Below, piece by piece: positions 1-7,625 of a DNA stretch of 15,672 nucleotides. The DNA comes from an uncultured Roseburia sp. (lineage in GTDB: Bacteria > Bacillota_A > Clostridia > Lachnospirales > Lachnospiraceae): positions 1-15,672 of the forward strand of contig CAAEAE010000136.1 of the NCBI GenBank assembly GCA_900753715.1. Direction: 5' to 3'. Position 1 is the first letter of the stretch, and the number at the start of each line of letters is the position of its first letter. A program made the translations under genes and the position numbers. The notes under the pieces are model-generated. The model was not told where the DNA came from. It saw only the letters and a list, made by a program, of their open reading frames with translations, and did no database searches.

Positions 1-157
1 AGCACTTTCCGAGAGCATCCGTTCTCTCGAGGATCTGCCCCTCTGTAAAATTCTTGAGGGTCACTACTCTGGTACATTTGTGAGTGTGGCACTTTATCAT
101 AATGCCGTTCATAGCCGGAGCCGTCCTGTCTCCGGTCAGTGCGTAGGAGATCCGCAT
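1..157 (-). CDS. Partial gene of unknown function, running off the left edge
   Basis: An open frame begins at ATG 157 and stays open for 52 codons to the window edge. The protein starts MRISYALTGDRTAPA and contains KCHTHKC (a CxxxxxC/His cluster) followed by RVVTLKNFTEGQ, which reads like real protein rather than a shadow. It overlaps the last 22 bases of the nuclease gene (stop at 136) in another frame. No clear ribosome binding site precedes ATG 157, so the true start may have been lost and this may be the surviving C-terminal part of a backbone gene joined to the cargo. I do not recognise the family. The short Cys/His cluster could bind metal, but this is a guess. Confidence 0.4.
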   Translation of the reverse strand, partial: MRISYALTGDRTAPAMNGIMIKCHTHKCTRVVTLKNFTEGQILERTDALGKC

Positions 158-1092
158 GGATTGTTTAACAACTCACAGAGTTCTGAATATGATATATATC
201 GAATATCTTCAATCTTGGATATCTCCGGAGTCAACAATTCTACTTCACGGAACAATTCATAATCCCTCTTATATTCCTTGTTTTCCTTAGTATCCAATTT
301 AATTTTTCCAGCACCAACGACTCCATATCCCTTGTGATAATACAAAACATAATCACCTTTTTGAAAGCTGTTTACCGATCCAGCTACAGATCCGTAAGCG
401 CTAACCTTATGTTTGAGGAACATATCCCAGATGGAGTTCTCATCATATGCAAAGTTGGTATCAAATATAATACCTTTTCTATCTTTCGGATTTACATGCG
501 TATCATATGGTTTTGAAAAGAATTCAAAATAATACTCATCACCTATCAAATAAATACGGTACGGAATAAAATCGATACTAAGCCCTTGTGCTTTCCAATA
601 ATCAACAGCAGAAACCAACCTGCTATCAGAGGAGCTACCAACTATTATCATTTTCTGCTCTCTATTGAATTGTACGTAATCCAAAGCAGAATCCAGCCCA
701 AATGCATCTTTGTGTGCTTCTTTCAATTCCTGTTTGGGGAGCTTATATTTATCACAATACTTTGCATACGCCTCGTTCAAATCATAATATGACTTCTGAC
801 CCCAAGATTGGGCATAGCGCATCACCTGTATGGTTGTATCGCCCTGAACCTCTCCACGTTTTAATTCAAACAGAACAAGATTACCGTTCTTATCTAATGC
901 ACAAAGATCTGGCTCCTCCTGCCTAGCTCTTTCTTGAAAAATACGCATCAGCTGACCATCTTCTATATAGAAATCGCCAAGATTTTCAGCCAAAAGATTT
1001 TCAAGATCCTTCTCTTTTTTTGCCAAGGATTCAAAATCAGCATAAGGCATTAACTCAATTGTATTATCTTCTTTACTGAGCCTATATAACAT
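136..1092 (-). CDS. PD-(D/E)XK nuclease (NucS/DUF91-like) with C-terminal EVE/PUA-like domain
   Basis: This 318-residue protein is probably a DNA endonuclease. The N-terminal half carries a clear PD-(D/E)XK site: PD at 61-62 and ELK at 76-78, followed by Q89-x3-Y93, a pattern seen in NucS/DUF91 and RecB-type nucleases. Residues about 205-310 look like an EVE/PUA-type module (KGDYVLYYHKGYGVVGAGKI around 245-265). In known proteins such modules read modified bases in DNA or RNA. The start at ATG 1092 has a GAGGGTG ribosome binding site 7-8 bases upstream. The gene lies 18 bases after recQ and is very likely co-transcribed with it. The last residues (CGSPTH) overlap another frame that continues off the left edge, so the natural C-terminus may have been altered by a junction. 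The nuclease fold is fairly sure, the EVE-like assignment moderately so, and a role in restricting modified DNA is inference. Confidence 0.72.
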   Translation of the reverse strand: MLYRLSKEDNTIELMPYADFESLAKKEKDLENLLAENLGDFYIEDGQLMRIFQERARQEEPDLCALDKNGNLVLFELKRGEVQGDTTIQVMRYAQSWGQKSYYDLNEAYAKYCDKYKLPKQELKEAHKDAFGLDSALDYVQFNREQKMIIVGSSSDSRLVSAVDYWKAQGLSIDFIPYRIYLIGDEYYFEFFSKPYDTHVNPKDRKGIIFDTNFAYDENSIWDMFLKHKVSAYGSVAGSVNSFQKGDYVLYYHKGYGVVGAGKIKLDTKENKEYKRDYELFREVELLTPEISKIEDIRYISYSELCELLNNPCGSPTH

Positions 1093-1110
1093 AGTTAAAC
1101 ACCCTCTTAC

Positions 1111-3600
1111 TCACTCTATCAGCCCATGTTTTCTGAGTCTTGCACGAATCGCGCCATTAGTTCGATTGTGAATCTTCGTAATTTCGAAAATCTTCATGCC
1201 ACCATTAAACTCTTCATCAAGCTGCTTATCCTCTTCCTCTGACCAGGATGCACCGGCTCCGTCAGGTCTGTTCATCTTCCGATTGTATGCAGCACGGTCA
1301 AAAGAAGCATTTTCTGCTACATCTTCTTCCTCGTCCTCAGTGGTGGCAACCTGATCACGGATCTCTATATAATGCTCAACTATTTCTTTCTGAACCGCGT
1401 GAGGATACTTCAGCACAGTATATACCGTGCCTATTTTACTGGTCTGTTCAACAGCAATAATGCCCTTCGTCTGACCGATCTCTGTCGGAACCTGCACAGA
1501 TCTGCCATTGATATTCCGCTCTTCCACATACCCTTTTTCTGTAAGGAATCTATAGATATCCGTTCCAAATATATGTTTAACATTATTTCCGGAAGTAATC
1601 CTATTCAGTTCATCCTTGATCTCACCTACAAGATAGAGGTCGCAGTATTCGAACTTTTCCTCATCCTCAGGATTAAGATAAAAAGTTCCTTTTCGACTCC
1701 TCCGCTTCCTTGCCGACTTAACCCTTACTTCTGCAGCATCGTCATCATCTTTGATGCTTGTTACCGATTCAGGATTCTCATCTATAAAAGCCGTTATAGC
1801 CTCTATAAACCTCTCACCATATTTCTCATACTTTGCTTCACCGACTCCCGATACTCCCAGCATAGATAATCTGTCCCGCGGAGCCTTAACACTCATGTCT
1901 ATCAATGTTTTATCACTGAAGACAATATATGGCGGCATCCCCTCTTCCCTTGCAATAGTCAGTCTCAACTGGCGGAGAGTCTCAAATAATTCGTATCCGG
2001 CCTTAGTAAGAGAATCAGTGCTTCTCCTGCTACGGCTTCTAGTCTGTCTTTCAGGTTCTCTGTCTTCGTATGTTCTGATCAAGACACGTGCACTCGCTTC
2101 CTTAAGAGGATCTATATTTCCTAAGCGGATCACGCTATATTTATCTGCAGTCTGGTAAAGATATCCATCCAAAAGCAGTTGGCTGATAAGGAGCCTCAGC
2201 TCTGATTCAGATCGACTCTTTAACGCACCGTATGTCTTGTATTCAGTGGTTCCAAGTTCTTTTAATCTGGCTCTGTTCGCGCCAAGGAGAGTTCCAAGGA
2301 TTATATTCAATCCATATCTGCCCTTTGTTTCCCATACACAATTGATGACCAGCTTGGTATCCTCTGTCATATCAATCTCAGCAAACTCTCTATGGCAATT
2401 TCCGCAGCTGTCACAAGGCTCGTTGCGCTTCTCTCCGAAGTATTCAAGGATATAGTTTCGAAGGCATCCGGATGTTCTGCAATATCCTTCCATGATCTGA
2501 AGTCTTTTTGCATCCCTTTGCCTGATCAGTTCAATATCTTCATATGGAATATCCGTAAAATCCTTATGATCCAAAAGGAACTTGTTTATCATAATATCCT
2601 GAGCCGAGAACAGCAGTATGCATTGTGACGGTTCACCGTCTCTCCCCGCACGGCCGGCTTCCTGATAGTAGTTCTCCATGCTCTGCGGCATGTTGTAATG
2701 AATAACAAATCGGACATTGGATTTATCAATACCCATACCGAATGCATTTGTAGCTATGATCACAGGCGATCTGTCATATATGAAATCATTCTGACTTTCT
2801 TTACGGTCTTCATTATTCATTCCAGCATGATACCTTGCTACCGGAATTCCAGCATTTGAAAGAAGTTCATACAATGCATCTACATTTTTTCTTGTAGCGC
2901 AGTATATGATGCCGCTGTCCTCAGGATGATTTTTGATATATTCCAAAACATAGTCATCCTTCTTCTTGATCGTTTCCACATCAAAATACAGATTCTCACG
3001 ATCAAAACCGGTCACCACGATCTTGGGATCCTTCAGTTTAAGAACACATGAAATATCATTTTTTACTTCTTCAGTTGCTGTAGCTGTAAAGGCACTTACT
3101 ATAGGTCTCTTGCTCAGACCATCTATAAAATCCACTATTTTAAGATAGCTTGGTCTGAAGTCCTGGCCCCATTGAGAAATACAGTGGGCCTCATCTACCG
3201 TAACCATTGAGATACCGACTTTGTCAACAAAATTAGTAAACTCATAACTTTCAAGGCGTTCCGGCGCAACATACAGGATCTTATATGCTCCATCAAGTGC
3301 TCTGGCATATACTGTAGATATCTGCGATTCCGTCAATGAAGAGTTAATATATCCTGCCTTGATCCCCGCCTCATTCAATGCTTTGACCTGATCCTGCATA
3401 AGTGAAATAAGCGGTGAAATAACAATCGTAATACCTGGCAAGAGTAATGCAGGTACCTGATAACAAATTGACTTACCTGATCCCGTCGGCATGATTGCCA
3501 ATACATCTTTTCCTGCAAGAATCGAATCAATGATCTCTTCCTGTCCGGGTTTATAGGAATCATAACCAAAGTAGACTTTTAATGCTTCTTTTGCATCCAT
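1111..3600 (-). CDS. recQ: RecQ-family ATP-dependent DNA helicase with long C-terminal extension
   Basis: This 3'-5' SF2 DNA helicase of about 829 residues is much longer than a typical ~600-residue RecQ. In order it shows the Q-motif region (YKPGQEEII near 16), Walker A PTGSGKS (38-44), DEAH (136-139), SAFTATAT (169-176), motif VI QEAGRAGRDG, the RecQ zinc cluster (Cys at about 374, 379, 396, 399), an RQC winged helix (about 411-500), and an HRDC domain (about 532-608). A lysine/arginine-rich linker then leads to a winged-helix-like extension ending in a Myb/SANT-like HTH (WSEEEDKQL ... RTNGAIRARLRKHGLIE). The frame opens at TTG 3612, but ATG 3600 is the more usual start; neither has a strong ribosome binding site. 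It starts 18 bases after the truncated UvrD gene (stop at 3619), so it was probably translationally coupled to it. The nuclease/EVE gene follows. The HTH suggests sequence- or structure-specific DNA docking (inference). Confidence 0.93.
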   Translation of the reverse strand: MDAKEALKVYFGYDSYKPGQEEIIDSILAGKDVLAIMPTGSGKSICYQVPALLLPGITIVISPLISLMQDQVKALNEAGIKAGYINSSLTESQISTVYARALDGAYKILYVAPERLESYEFTNFVDKVGISMVTVDEAHCISQWGQDFRPSYLKIVDFIDGLSKRPIVSAFTATATEEVKNDISCVLKLKDPKIVVTGFDRENLYFDVETIKKKDDYVLEYIKNHPEDSGIIYCATRKNVDALYELLSNAGIPVARYHAGMNNEDRKESQNDFIYDRSPVIIATNAFGMGIDKSNVRFVIHYNMPQSMENYYQEAGRAGRDGEPSQCILLFSAQDIMINKFLLDHKDFTDIPYEDIELIRQRDAKRLQIMEGYCRTSGCLRNYILEYFGEKRNEPCDSCGNCHREFAEIDMTEDTKLVINCVWETKGRYGLNIILGTLLGANRARLKELGTTEYKTYGALKSRSESELRLLISQLLLDGYLYQTADKYSVIRLGNIDPLKEASARVLIRTYEDREPERQTRSRSRRSTDSLTKAGYELFETLRQLRLTIAREEGMPPYIVFSDKTLIDMSVKAPRDRLSMLGVSGVGEAKYEKYGERFIEAITAFIDENPESVTSIKDDDDAAEVRVKSARKRRSRKGTFYLNPEDEEKFEYCDLYLVGEIKDELNRITSGNNVKHIFGTDIYRFLTEKGYVEERNINGRSVQVPTEIGQTKGIIAVEQTSKIGTVYTVLKYPHAVQKEIVEHYIEIRDQVATTEDEEEDVAENASFDRAAYNRKMNRPDGAGASWSEEEDKQLDEEFNGGMKIFEITKIHNRTNGAIRARLRKHGLIE

Positions 3601-3618
3601 GCTTAATACCAAATGCCG

Positions 3619-4299
3619 TTACATATCAAACGGTATCTTATTCCCTTCCAGTTGCTTCTTTAGCTTTTTAAGCTTACCCTCTGTAATACTCTCTGAATAA
3701 TGCAATCCCTCATAAGTTGAATGGAGAACGGGATACTTTCCCTTGGTTTTTAGAATATAGTGTTCCGAAATCATCCAGTCGACTACGGTTCTTACTGCAT
3801 CTCCTGAAAGCGTCTTATAGATTCCATACTCCGGAATCTTATCCAGCTTATTGTCCTGGATCCGTTTGTTCTCCTCACCACATAGGACCTCGCAAAATAC
3901 TGTCATACCATAGAATTTAATCCTGCTAACATTTTGCCAAGCCTTAACAATATTGAATACAACGTCATTCAGATCCAGTTCACCATAGAGAACCGGATTG
4001 GCTTCAGGAGCCACAAAGAATACCCTGTTTTTGGTCCTGGTCATTGCAACATAAAAGAGTCTACGTTCTTCTGCATAATCTATAGACCGATCCCCTTTTA
4101 TAACCAACGAAAGCACCGGATCATCTTCAACTTTTGTCGGGAAGCCATATGTTTCATTTTTGCCGTTTATGACTATTACATCATCATATCCCAGTCCCTT
4201 TGAAGAATGCTTTGTTCTTTTTCCGGTATTAACGAATAGATACTGAATGCCGAAGGTGCGGTAAAAGGTATTACTAATCGAACCATTACTATTCCCCAT
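3619..4299 (-). pseudogene. C-terminal remnant of a UvrD/Rep-type SF1 helicase with an RQC-like domain
   Basis: Only the end of an SF1 helicase survives. Visible are the late motif HSSKGLGYDDVIVING (about residues 31-46) and motif VI AEERRLFYVAMTRTKNRV (about 76-93). After these come about 130 residues whose YGIYKTLSGDAVRTVVDWMI and YPVLHSTYEGLHY segments resemble a RecQ RQC winged helix. Walker A, Walker B and all of domain 1 are missing. The first ~25 residues after ATG 4299 do not look like helicase, and the ATG has no ribosome binding site, so the reading frame is open but the gene is a truncation product. The combination of a UvrD core with an RQC tail beside recQ suggests the two helicases once worked together. 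The fragment cannot hydrolyse ATP on its own. Confidence 0.8.
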
Positions 4300-4611
4300 A
4301 ATATTAAAAATGTTTTCTTGGGTAATTGGTTAATCAGTAATGCCCGTAGTATTACAATGGCAAAACCAATGGATTTGTAGTACTTTCGGGGCAAGGTTGG
4401 ACGCATTTGAACGTCTATGGATTTCCATAATTCTTAGGGAATCCGTACACTAATTGAGACTTTTCATCGTCGGGAATTTTTTTGATTGCTCAGGTTACTC
4501 TTGTATATCCTTGCAAGCCCTTGAAAATGGGCTTTCCCGGATTCTATATACTTGGTCACTCTTGCATGTTTTTTTGACTTTTGTACGTCCAAAAGATGTC
4601 ATTCGCCTTAA
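4300..4611. other. Decayed intergenic region with coding scraps
   Basis: No intact gene is visible in this stretch upstream of the UvrD fragment. The minus strand contains short protein-like runs separated by stops, such as IPDDEKSQLVYGFPKNYGNP near 4380-4470 and SDQVYRIRESPFSRACKDIQ near 4500-4560. A small hairpin (AAGCCC 4515-4520 / GGGCTT 4529-4534, loop of 8) is present without a following T-run. The region reads as gene debris left by deletions or insertions. No obvious promoter for the UvrD-recQ-nuclease unit was found here. Confidence 0.35.
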
Positions 4612-4881
4612 AATACGTCTTTTTTTGCATGTACTGCTGTATCTATATTTGAAAAATATGGCACAAACGGCATTACGGAATATGAACTCCGTAACGGTAT
4701 AGCAGAAATATCCGATGATACGCAGATGACACTGTTTACTGCCACTGGACTTCTGCCTGGAAGCAAGTTTATCCTACATCAAGCACGACTGTTCAAGTAT
4801 TCCTCCGCGAGAATAAACACCCCGCTTGAAGTCCAAGTATACGCCCTGTCGCGTAAGCCCTCGCCTGTTACGGCGTTATAG
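4612..4881 (+). pseudogene. Plus-strand gene fragment of unknown function
   Basis: A plus-strand frame is open from 4612 to TAG 4881 with no usable start codon or ribosome binding site. From 4639 to about 4775 it encodes a convincing protein-like stretch: IFEKYGTNGITEYELRNGIA followed by EISDDTQMTLFTATGLLPG and SKFI. After about 4775 it runs antisense through the end of the glycosidase gene and loses protein character. The best explanation is the internal part of a backbone gene cut on its downstream side by arrival of the glycosidase segment. It is the only credible coding signal on the plus strand in this window. I do not recognise the family. Confidence 0.4.
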
Positions 4882-6485
4882 TTCTCAGCAAAGCCGCTTT
4901 GCTTTGCCATTTCAAGGAATTTTCGGGCGGTCTCTTTGGCGAGGTCAATCTCGCCGCACCTGCTCAGTCCGTCGCACAAAATAACCGTTGACGGTGCCCA
5001 TATCGGACCGCGCCAGTAGCCGTCAGGTCGGTAACAATTGCTGTCAAGGCTCTCCGTCGCAAAGCCGTGATCAGTGATGAATCTTCCACATTTTAACTTG
5101 TCTATCATATTTTTCCGATACTCTTTCGGCAATCTGTCGCCCAAAATCAGGCATAGATACGGCAGAAGACTTTGGTTTTCAACAACCTTGTGAGTGCCGC
5201 TCTGAAATGCTGTCGGCAGACCGTTTACAAAGCACTTCTCCAAAAAATTGCTTGAGGCCTTCTCGAATCTTGCTTTCCAATTGTCGCTCTCTTGAGGCAT
5301 ACCAAGGCTCTCTGCAAGTTCGGCGAGCATAGCCATCTGCACAAGTAAAAACGCCTGCAGATCTGGAGAAGCTATCGGCGGAACAGTTGCAAATACCGTC
5401 GAGTTGTCCCAGCCCGAATCATTTCCGTGGACATATTCACAGACACCGTCGCCATCAAAATCGCGGTAATTTATCCACCAAAGCGTCTGCTTTTCAAGTG
5501 CAGAGTATGCCTCTGTAAGCTGATTTTTAGTGAGCGTCATACCGTTTTCAAGTATTTTCTTGAGTGTCCAGCCGTGTATCGGCGGCTTGACATAGTTCCA
5601 TATCACCTTTGAATCGTTCACGCTGTCAGGAAGTCTGCCCGATTTATCCTGAAAATCAAACATTATCATGAACTGTTCCCATGCCAAAGACGGATTTTTG
5701 TATGACAGCGCAAGCGCGTTGAAGCAGTGATCCCAGCTCCAGACATTTGTCATGTGGTTTTTTGACATCAGCATCGCATGGCGCTTTAAGAACCCTCGCG
5801 GCATAACATATGCCGACCAGTTGATATACGCACCGAGAACTGATACTTCTTCATATTCTTTCGGAAGTATGGGATAGCTTTTGTAAAACTCCGAAAACTC
5901 ACGCGCGACTTTCTCGCGACAGGCTTCAAAATCGTACTCGGGACATTTTCTGTCCCACTCTATCTGCGTCTCCTTAATTATCAGCAAAAAGCCGTCCGTA
6001 CCGGCAATATTCAGCCTTGAAAACTCCGACGACTGCTCAGACCAATTCTGTTCTAAATAAATATCTCCCTCCTGCGCCCATACGACATAGCTCGTGTTGT
6101 TTTTGTAACAGTTTTCGGCATAGCAATGGCGTCCGTCCGCGTCGAACTCATAAATGTAGTCATAAGGTCCGCTTTCGGTCATAAAGTCAAGAGTCAATAC
6201 AGCGGATCTGCCCCCGCGAATAATAAGCGTTTCGGGGTCGGGGAAGCAAAAATCACATTTGAAATCTCCCGAAGCGAGAGACAGCGAACCGCCGTCTAAG
6301 TCTGCGGAAAGCTCGTCGCCAGAAAAAATAAACTTAGCGACGATAGGGTTCTGCGTCGACCCGCTGACATTCTTCAAATAGATACCGTGTTCAATTTTAT
6401 GCCCTTGCCACCAATCCTGCAGCTCGGCGAGAGCCATATACGAGCCGAATCGAGAAAACGGGACCTCGGAAAGATAGAAATTCAT
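4779..6485 (-). CDS. GH63-like alpha-glycosidase (trehalase/glucosidase superfamily, alpha/alpha barrel)
   Basis: This is a cytoplasmic glycoside hydrolase of 568 residues with no signal peptide or membrane segment. The N-terminal ~200 residues look like a beta-rich domain. The catalytic barrel shows the superfamily signatures WSWDHCFNALAL (249-260), GNDSGWDNST (354-363, proposed general acid Asp360), GYWRGPIWAPST (489-500) and FAENYNAVTGEG (532-543, proposed general base Glu534), ending YTWTSS. This set is typical of GH63 and related glucosylglycerate, mannosylglycerate or glucoside hydrolases, so the exact alpha-linked substrate cannot be told. The start at ATG 6485 has AGGAG about 9 bases upstream, and a near-perfect promoter lies at 6544-6572. 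It is monocistronic, flanked by gene fragments on both sides, and looks by eye more GC-rich than its neighbours. It probably arrived separately as cargo. Confidence 0.85.
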   Translation of the reverse strand: MNFYLSEVPFSRFGSYMALAELQDWWQGHKIEHGIYLKNVSGSTQNPIVAKFIFSGDELSADLDGGSLSLASGDFKCDFCFPDPETLIIRGGRSAVLTLDFMTESGPYDYIYEFDADGRHCYAENCYKNNTSYVVWAQEGDIYLEQNWSEQSSEFSRLNIAGTDGFLLIIKETQIEWDRKCPEYDFEACREKVAREFSEFYKSYPILPKEYEEVSVLGAYINWSAYVMPRGFLKRHAMLMSKNHMTNVWSWDHCFNALALSYKNPSLAWEQFMIMFDFQDKSGRLPDSVNDSKVIWNYVKPPIHGWTLKKILENGMTLTKNQLTEAYSALEKQTLWWINYRDFDGDGVCEYVHGNDSGWDNSTVFATVPPIASPDLQAFLLVQMAMLAELAESLGMPQESDNWKARFEKASSNFLEKCFVNGLPTAFQSGTHKVVENQSLLPYLCLILGDRLPKEYRKNMIDKLKCGRFITDHGFATESLDSNCYRPDGYWRGPIWAPSTVILCDGLSRCGEIDLAKETARKFLEMAKQSGFAENYNAVTGEGLRDRAYTWTSSGVFILAEEYLNSRA

Positions 6486-6543
6486 AATAGTAACTCCTAT
6501 TAATATATTGACTTAGTTGGTTTTCGACTTTGTAAATTGAATT

Positions 6544-6572
6544 ATATTACCATATAGCAATGATTTTGTCAA
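6544..6572 (-). promoter_or_regulatory. Sigma-A promoter of the glycosidase gene
   Basis: Reading on the minus strand, -35 TTGACA (6572-6567) is separated by exactly 17 bases from -10 TAATAT (6549-6544). Transcription would start near 6537, about 50 bases before ATG 6485. The match to consensus is close to perfect, so expression may be strong unless repressed. Confidence 0.75.
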
Positions 6573-6584
6573 TTCAAGTTGACA
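6567..6584. repeat. Inverted repeat over the glycosidase -35 box (possible operator)
   Basis: TGTCAA (6567-6572) and TTGACA (6579-6584) form a perfect 6-bp inverted repeat with a 6-base spacer. One arm is the -35 hexamer itself. A repressor binding here would block RNA polymerase, which would fit a sugar-responsive gene. No cognate regulator is evident in the window, and short arms like these can arise by chance. Confidence 0.35.
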
Positions 6585-6721
6585 CATTTACCGCAAGGGA
6601 AAATCGCGTCGAGAAGGTCGTCTGATTTTCTCGCTTCCCGGTCTGCTTTTGTGATACCGCTCGGCTTGCGATCATCTTCTGTGTCATCGGTGTGCAACTT
6701 ATCGCTTATCCACTGATTACA
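6569..6721 (-). pseudogene. C-terminal gene fragment of unknown function
   Basis: A 50-codon minus-strand frame with no start codon ends in TGA 6571-6569, inside the glycosidase promoter. Its product is hydrophilic and protein-like (GITKADREARKSDDLLDAIF then PCGKCVNLN), with a CxxC pair near the end. It lies between the sigma-like gene (stop 6731) and the glycosidase. It appears to be the 3' end of a backbone gene whose 5' part was deleted. Because its stop overlaps the -35 region, the join with the glycosidase segment is probably close to 6570. Family not recognised. Confidence 0.4.
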
Positions 6722-6730
6722 TTAGTTTTT

Positions 6731-7333
6731 TTAATGTCGAAAGTGACAATCACGGGTCTTTTTTACCAAAACAGGTACAATTGCAGTCTTTTTTATCTCC
6801 ATCTGAACCTTGATCTTTACCTTTGCACGTCTTACCCTCTGTGCCGCGGATTCATACTGAATCCCTTCCTCTTCTGCGATCTCTCCGATATCCTTCTCCC
6901 CGGAAAGATACCCTCTGAATATTCTTAACTCGTTTCTTCCCAGAATACACAGTTGCTGATTGAAAAGTTCATAATCTGCCCTCATTCTGCGAAGCGTGTA
7001 TGCATCCTTCCGATATTTTTCGCCACGGTCAACACCTTCCAGTACATCTCCGGAAAAATCACAGGCAATAATCGCGTCTCGGGTGATGACATTACTGATT
7101 GCCGTATCCGCCGTAATATCACTATGAATGCCCGATGTCTGCACCCATACTCCCAGATCTCCATGATTTTTCTTTCGGTTATAAGCTTTTTCACTCTCAA
7201 TCATGTAGCGAAGCCATTCCGTGTAGCCATCTACGATTCCAATAAAATTCGAATAATTCATACAGATGATATCCACCCTTCCGGCAGCATCTGCCCTTGC
7301 GTAAATCTCAATAATACTTGCCTTTGCCACCAT
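6731..7333 (-). CDS. Sigma-70 region 4-like HTH regulator
   Basis: This is a 200-residue protein starting at ATG 7333, chosen because AAGGAGG sits 5 bases upstream; the frame is open 11 codons further but without a ribosome binding site. Residues about 133-175 form a helix-turn-helix of sigma-70 region 4 type: NELRIFRGYLSGEKDIGEIA, then a second helix with SAAQRVRRAKVKIK. The first 130 residues do not show a recognisable sigma region 2, so it is unlikely to be a complete sigma factor. It resembles the sigma-like or ArpU-like regulators found on Firmicutes mobile elements and phages. It stands alone, with the AbiE terminator upstream and a truncated gene downstream. It probably regulates element genes, but the target is unknown. 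Confidence 0.6.
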   Translation of the reverse strand: MVAKASIIEIYARADAAGRVDIICMNYSNFIGIVDGYTEWLRYMIESEKAYNRKKNHGDLGVWVQTSGIHSDITADTAISNVITRDAIIACDFSGDVLEGVDRGEKYRKDAYTLRRMRADYELFNQQLCILGRNELRIFRGYLSGEKDIGEIAEEEGIQYESAAQRVRRAKVKIKVQMEIKKTAIVPVLVKKTRDCHFRH

Positions 7334-7405
7334 CGAATCCTCCTTGTTTGAATTTGACGTAAGCATCAGCGAAACCGGTTTGCTCTTCCTTACAAATAGT
7401 ATTCT

Positions 7406-7429
7406 ACGACTTTCTATGGATTAAGTCGT
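7406..7429. repeat. Inverted repeat upstream of the sigma-like gene
   Basis: ACGACTT (7406-7412) and AAGTCGT (7423-7429) are perfect 7-bp arms around a 10-base spacer, about 75-95 bases before the ATG at 7333. No T-run follows, so an operator is more likely than a terminator. Apart from this and the terminator at 7488-7513, the 292-base gap between the sigma-like gene and abiEii holds AT-rich sequence and a small hairpin (CCGCC 7578-7582 / GGCGG 7590-7594), with no gene. Confidence 0.35.
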
Positions 7430-7487
7430 TCCCCAAAGAATGGACAAAAAGTACAGTGGGAATGGACTTTAATCTTCTTACTCCCAC

Positions 7488-7513
7488 AAAAAAGACAACC
7501 ATTTCTGATTGTC
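7488..7513 (-). terminator. Rho-independent terminator downstream of the AbiE operon
   Basis: On the minus strand the 8-bp stem GACAATCA / TGGTTGTC (one G-U pair) closes a GAAA tetraloop and is followed immediately by six Ts (7493-7488). It lies about 110 bases after the abiEii stop and separates that operon from the sigma-like gene. Confidence 0.75.
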
Positions 7514-7625
7514 CTTCTGCATAAATTCTATTTCACTCCGACATATTCCATATATGTTACCATATATTTTCCTGTTTCCGCCCTGTCCAGGCGGTTGGGT
7601 ACGATATTCATAGTTCTTATATAAA

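Noticed and set aside
1248..2628. Several plus-strand open frames of 70-165 codons opposite recQ
   Set aside because: They are antisense to a gene with all RecQ motifs, lack ribosome binding sites and have low-complexity Ser/Leu/Ile-rich translations typical of reverse-strand shadows.
4176..4406. Minus-strand 76-codon frame overlapping the UvrD remnant start
   Set aside because: It competes with the frame that carries helicase motif VI, has no motif and no ribosome binding site. It is probably a chance frame in decayed DNA.
4676..4693. Hairpin ACGGA...TCCGT near the glycosidase 3' end as a possible terminator
   Set aside because: No T-run follows on either strand and it lies within a protein-like plus-strand fragment.
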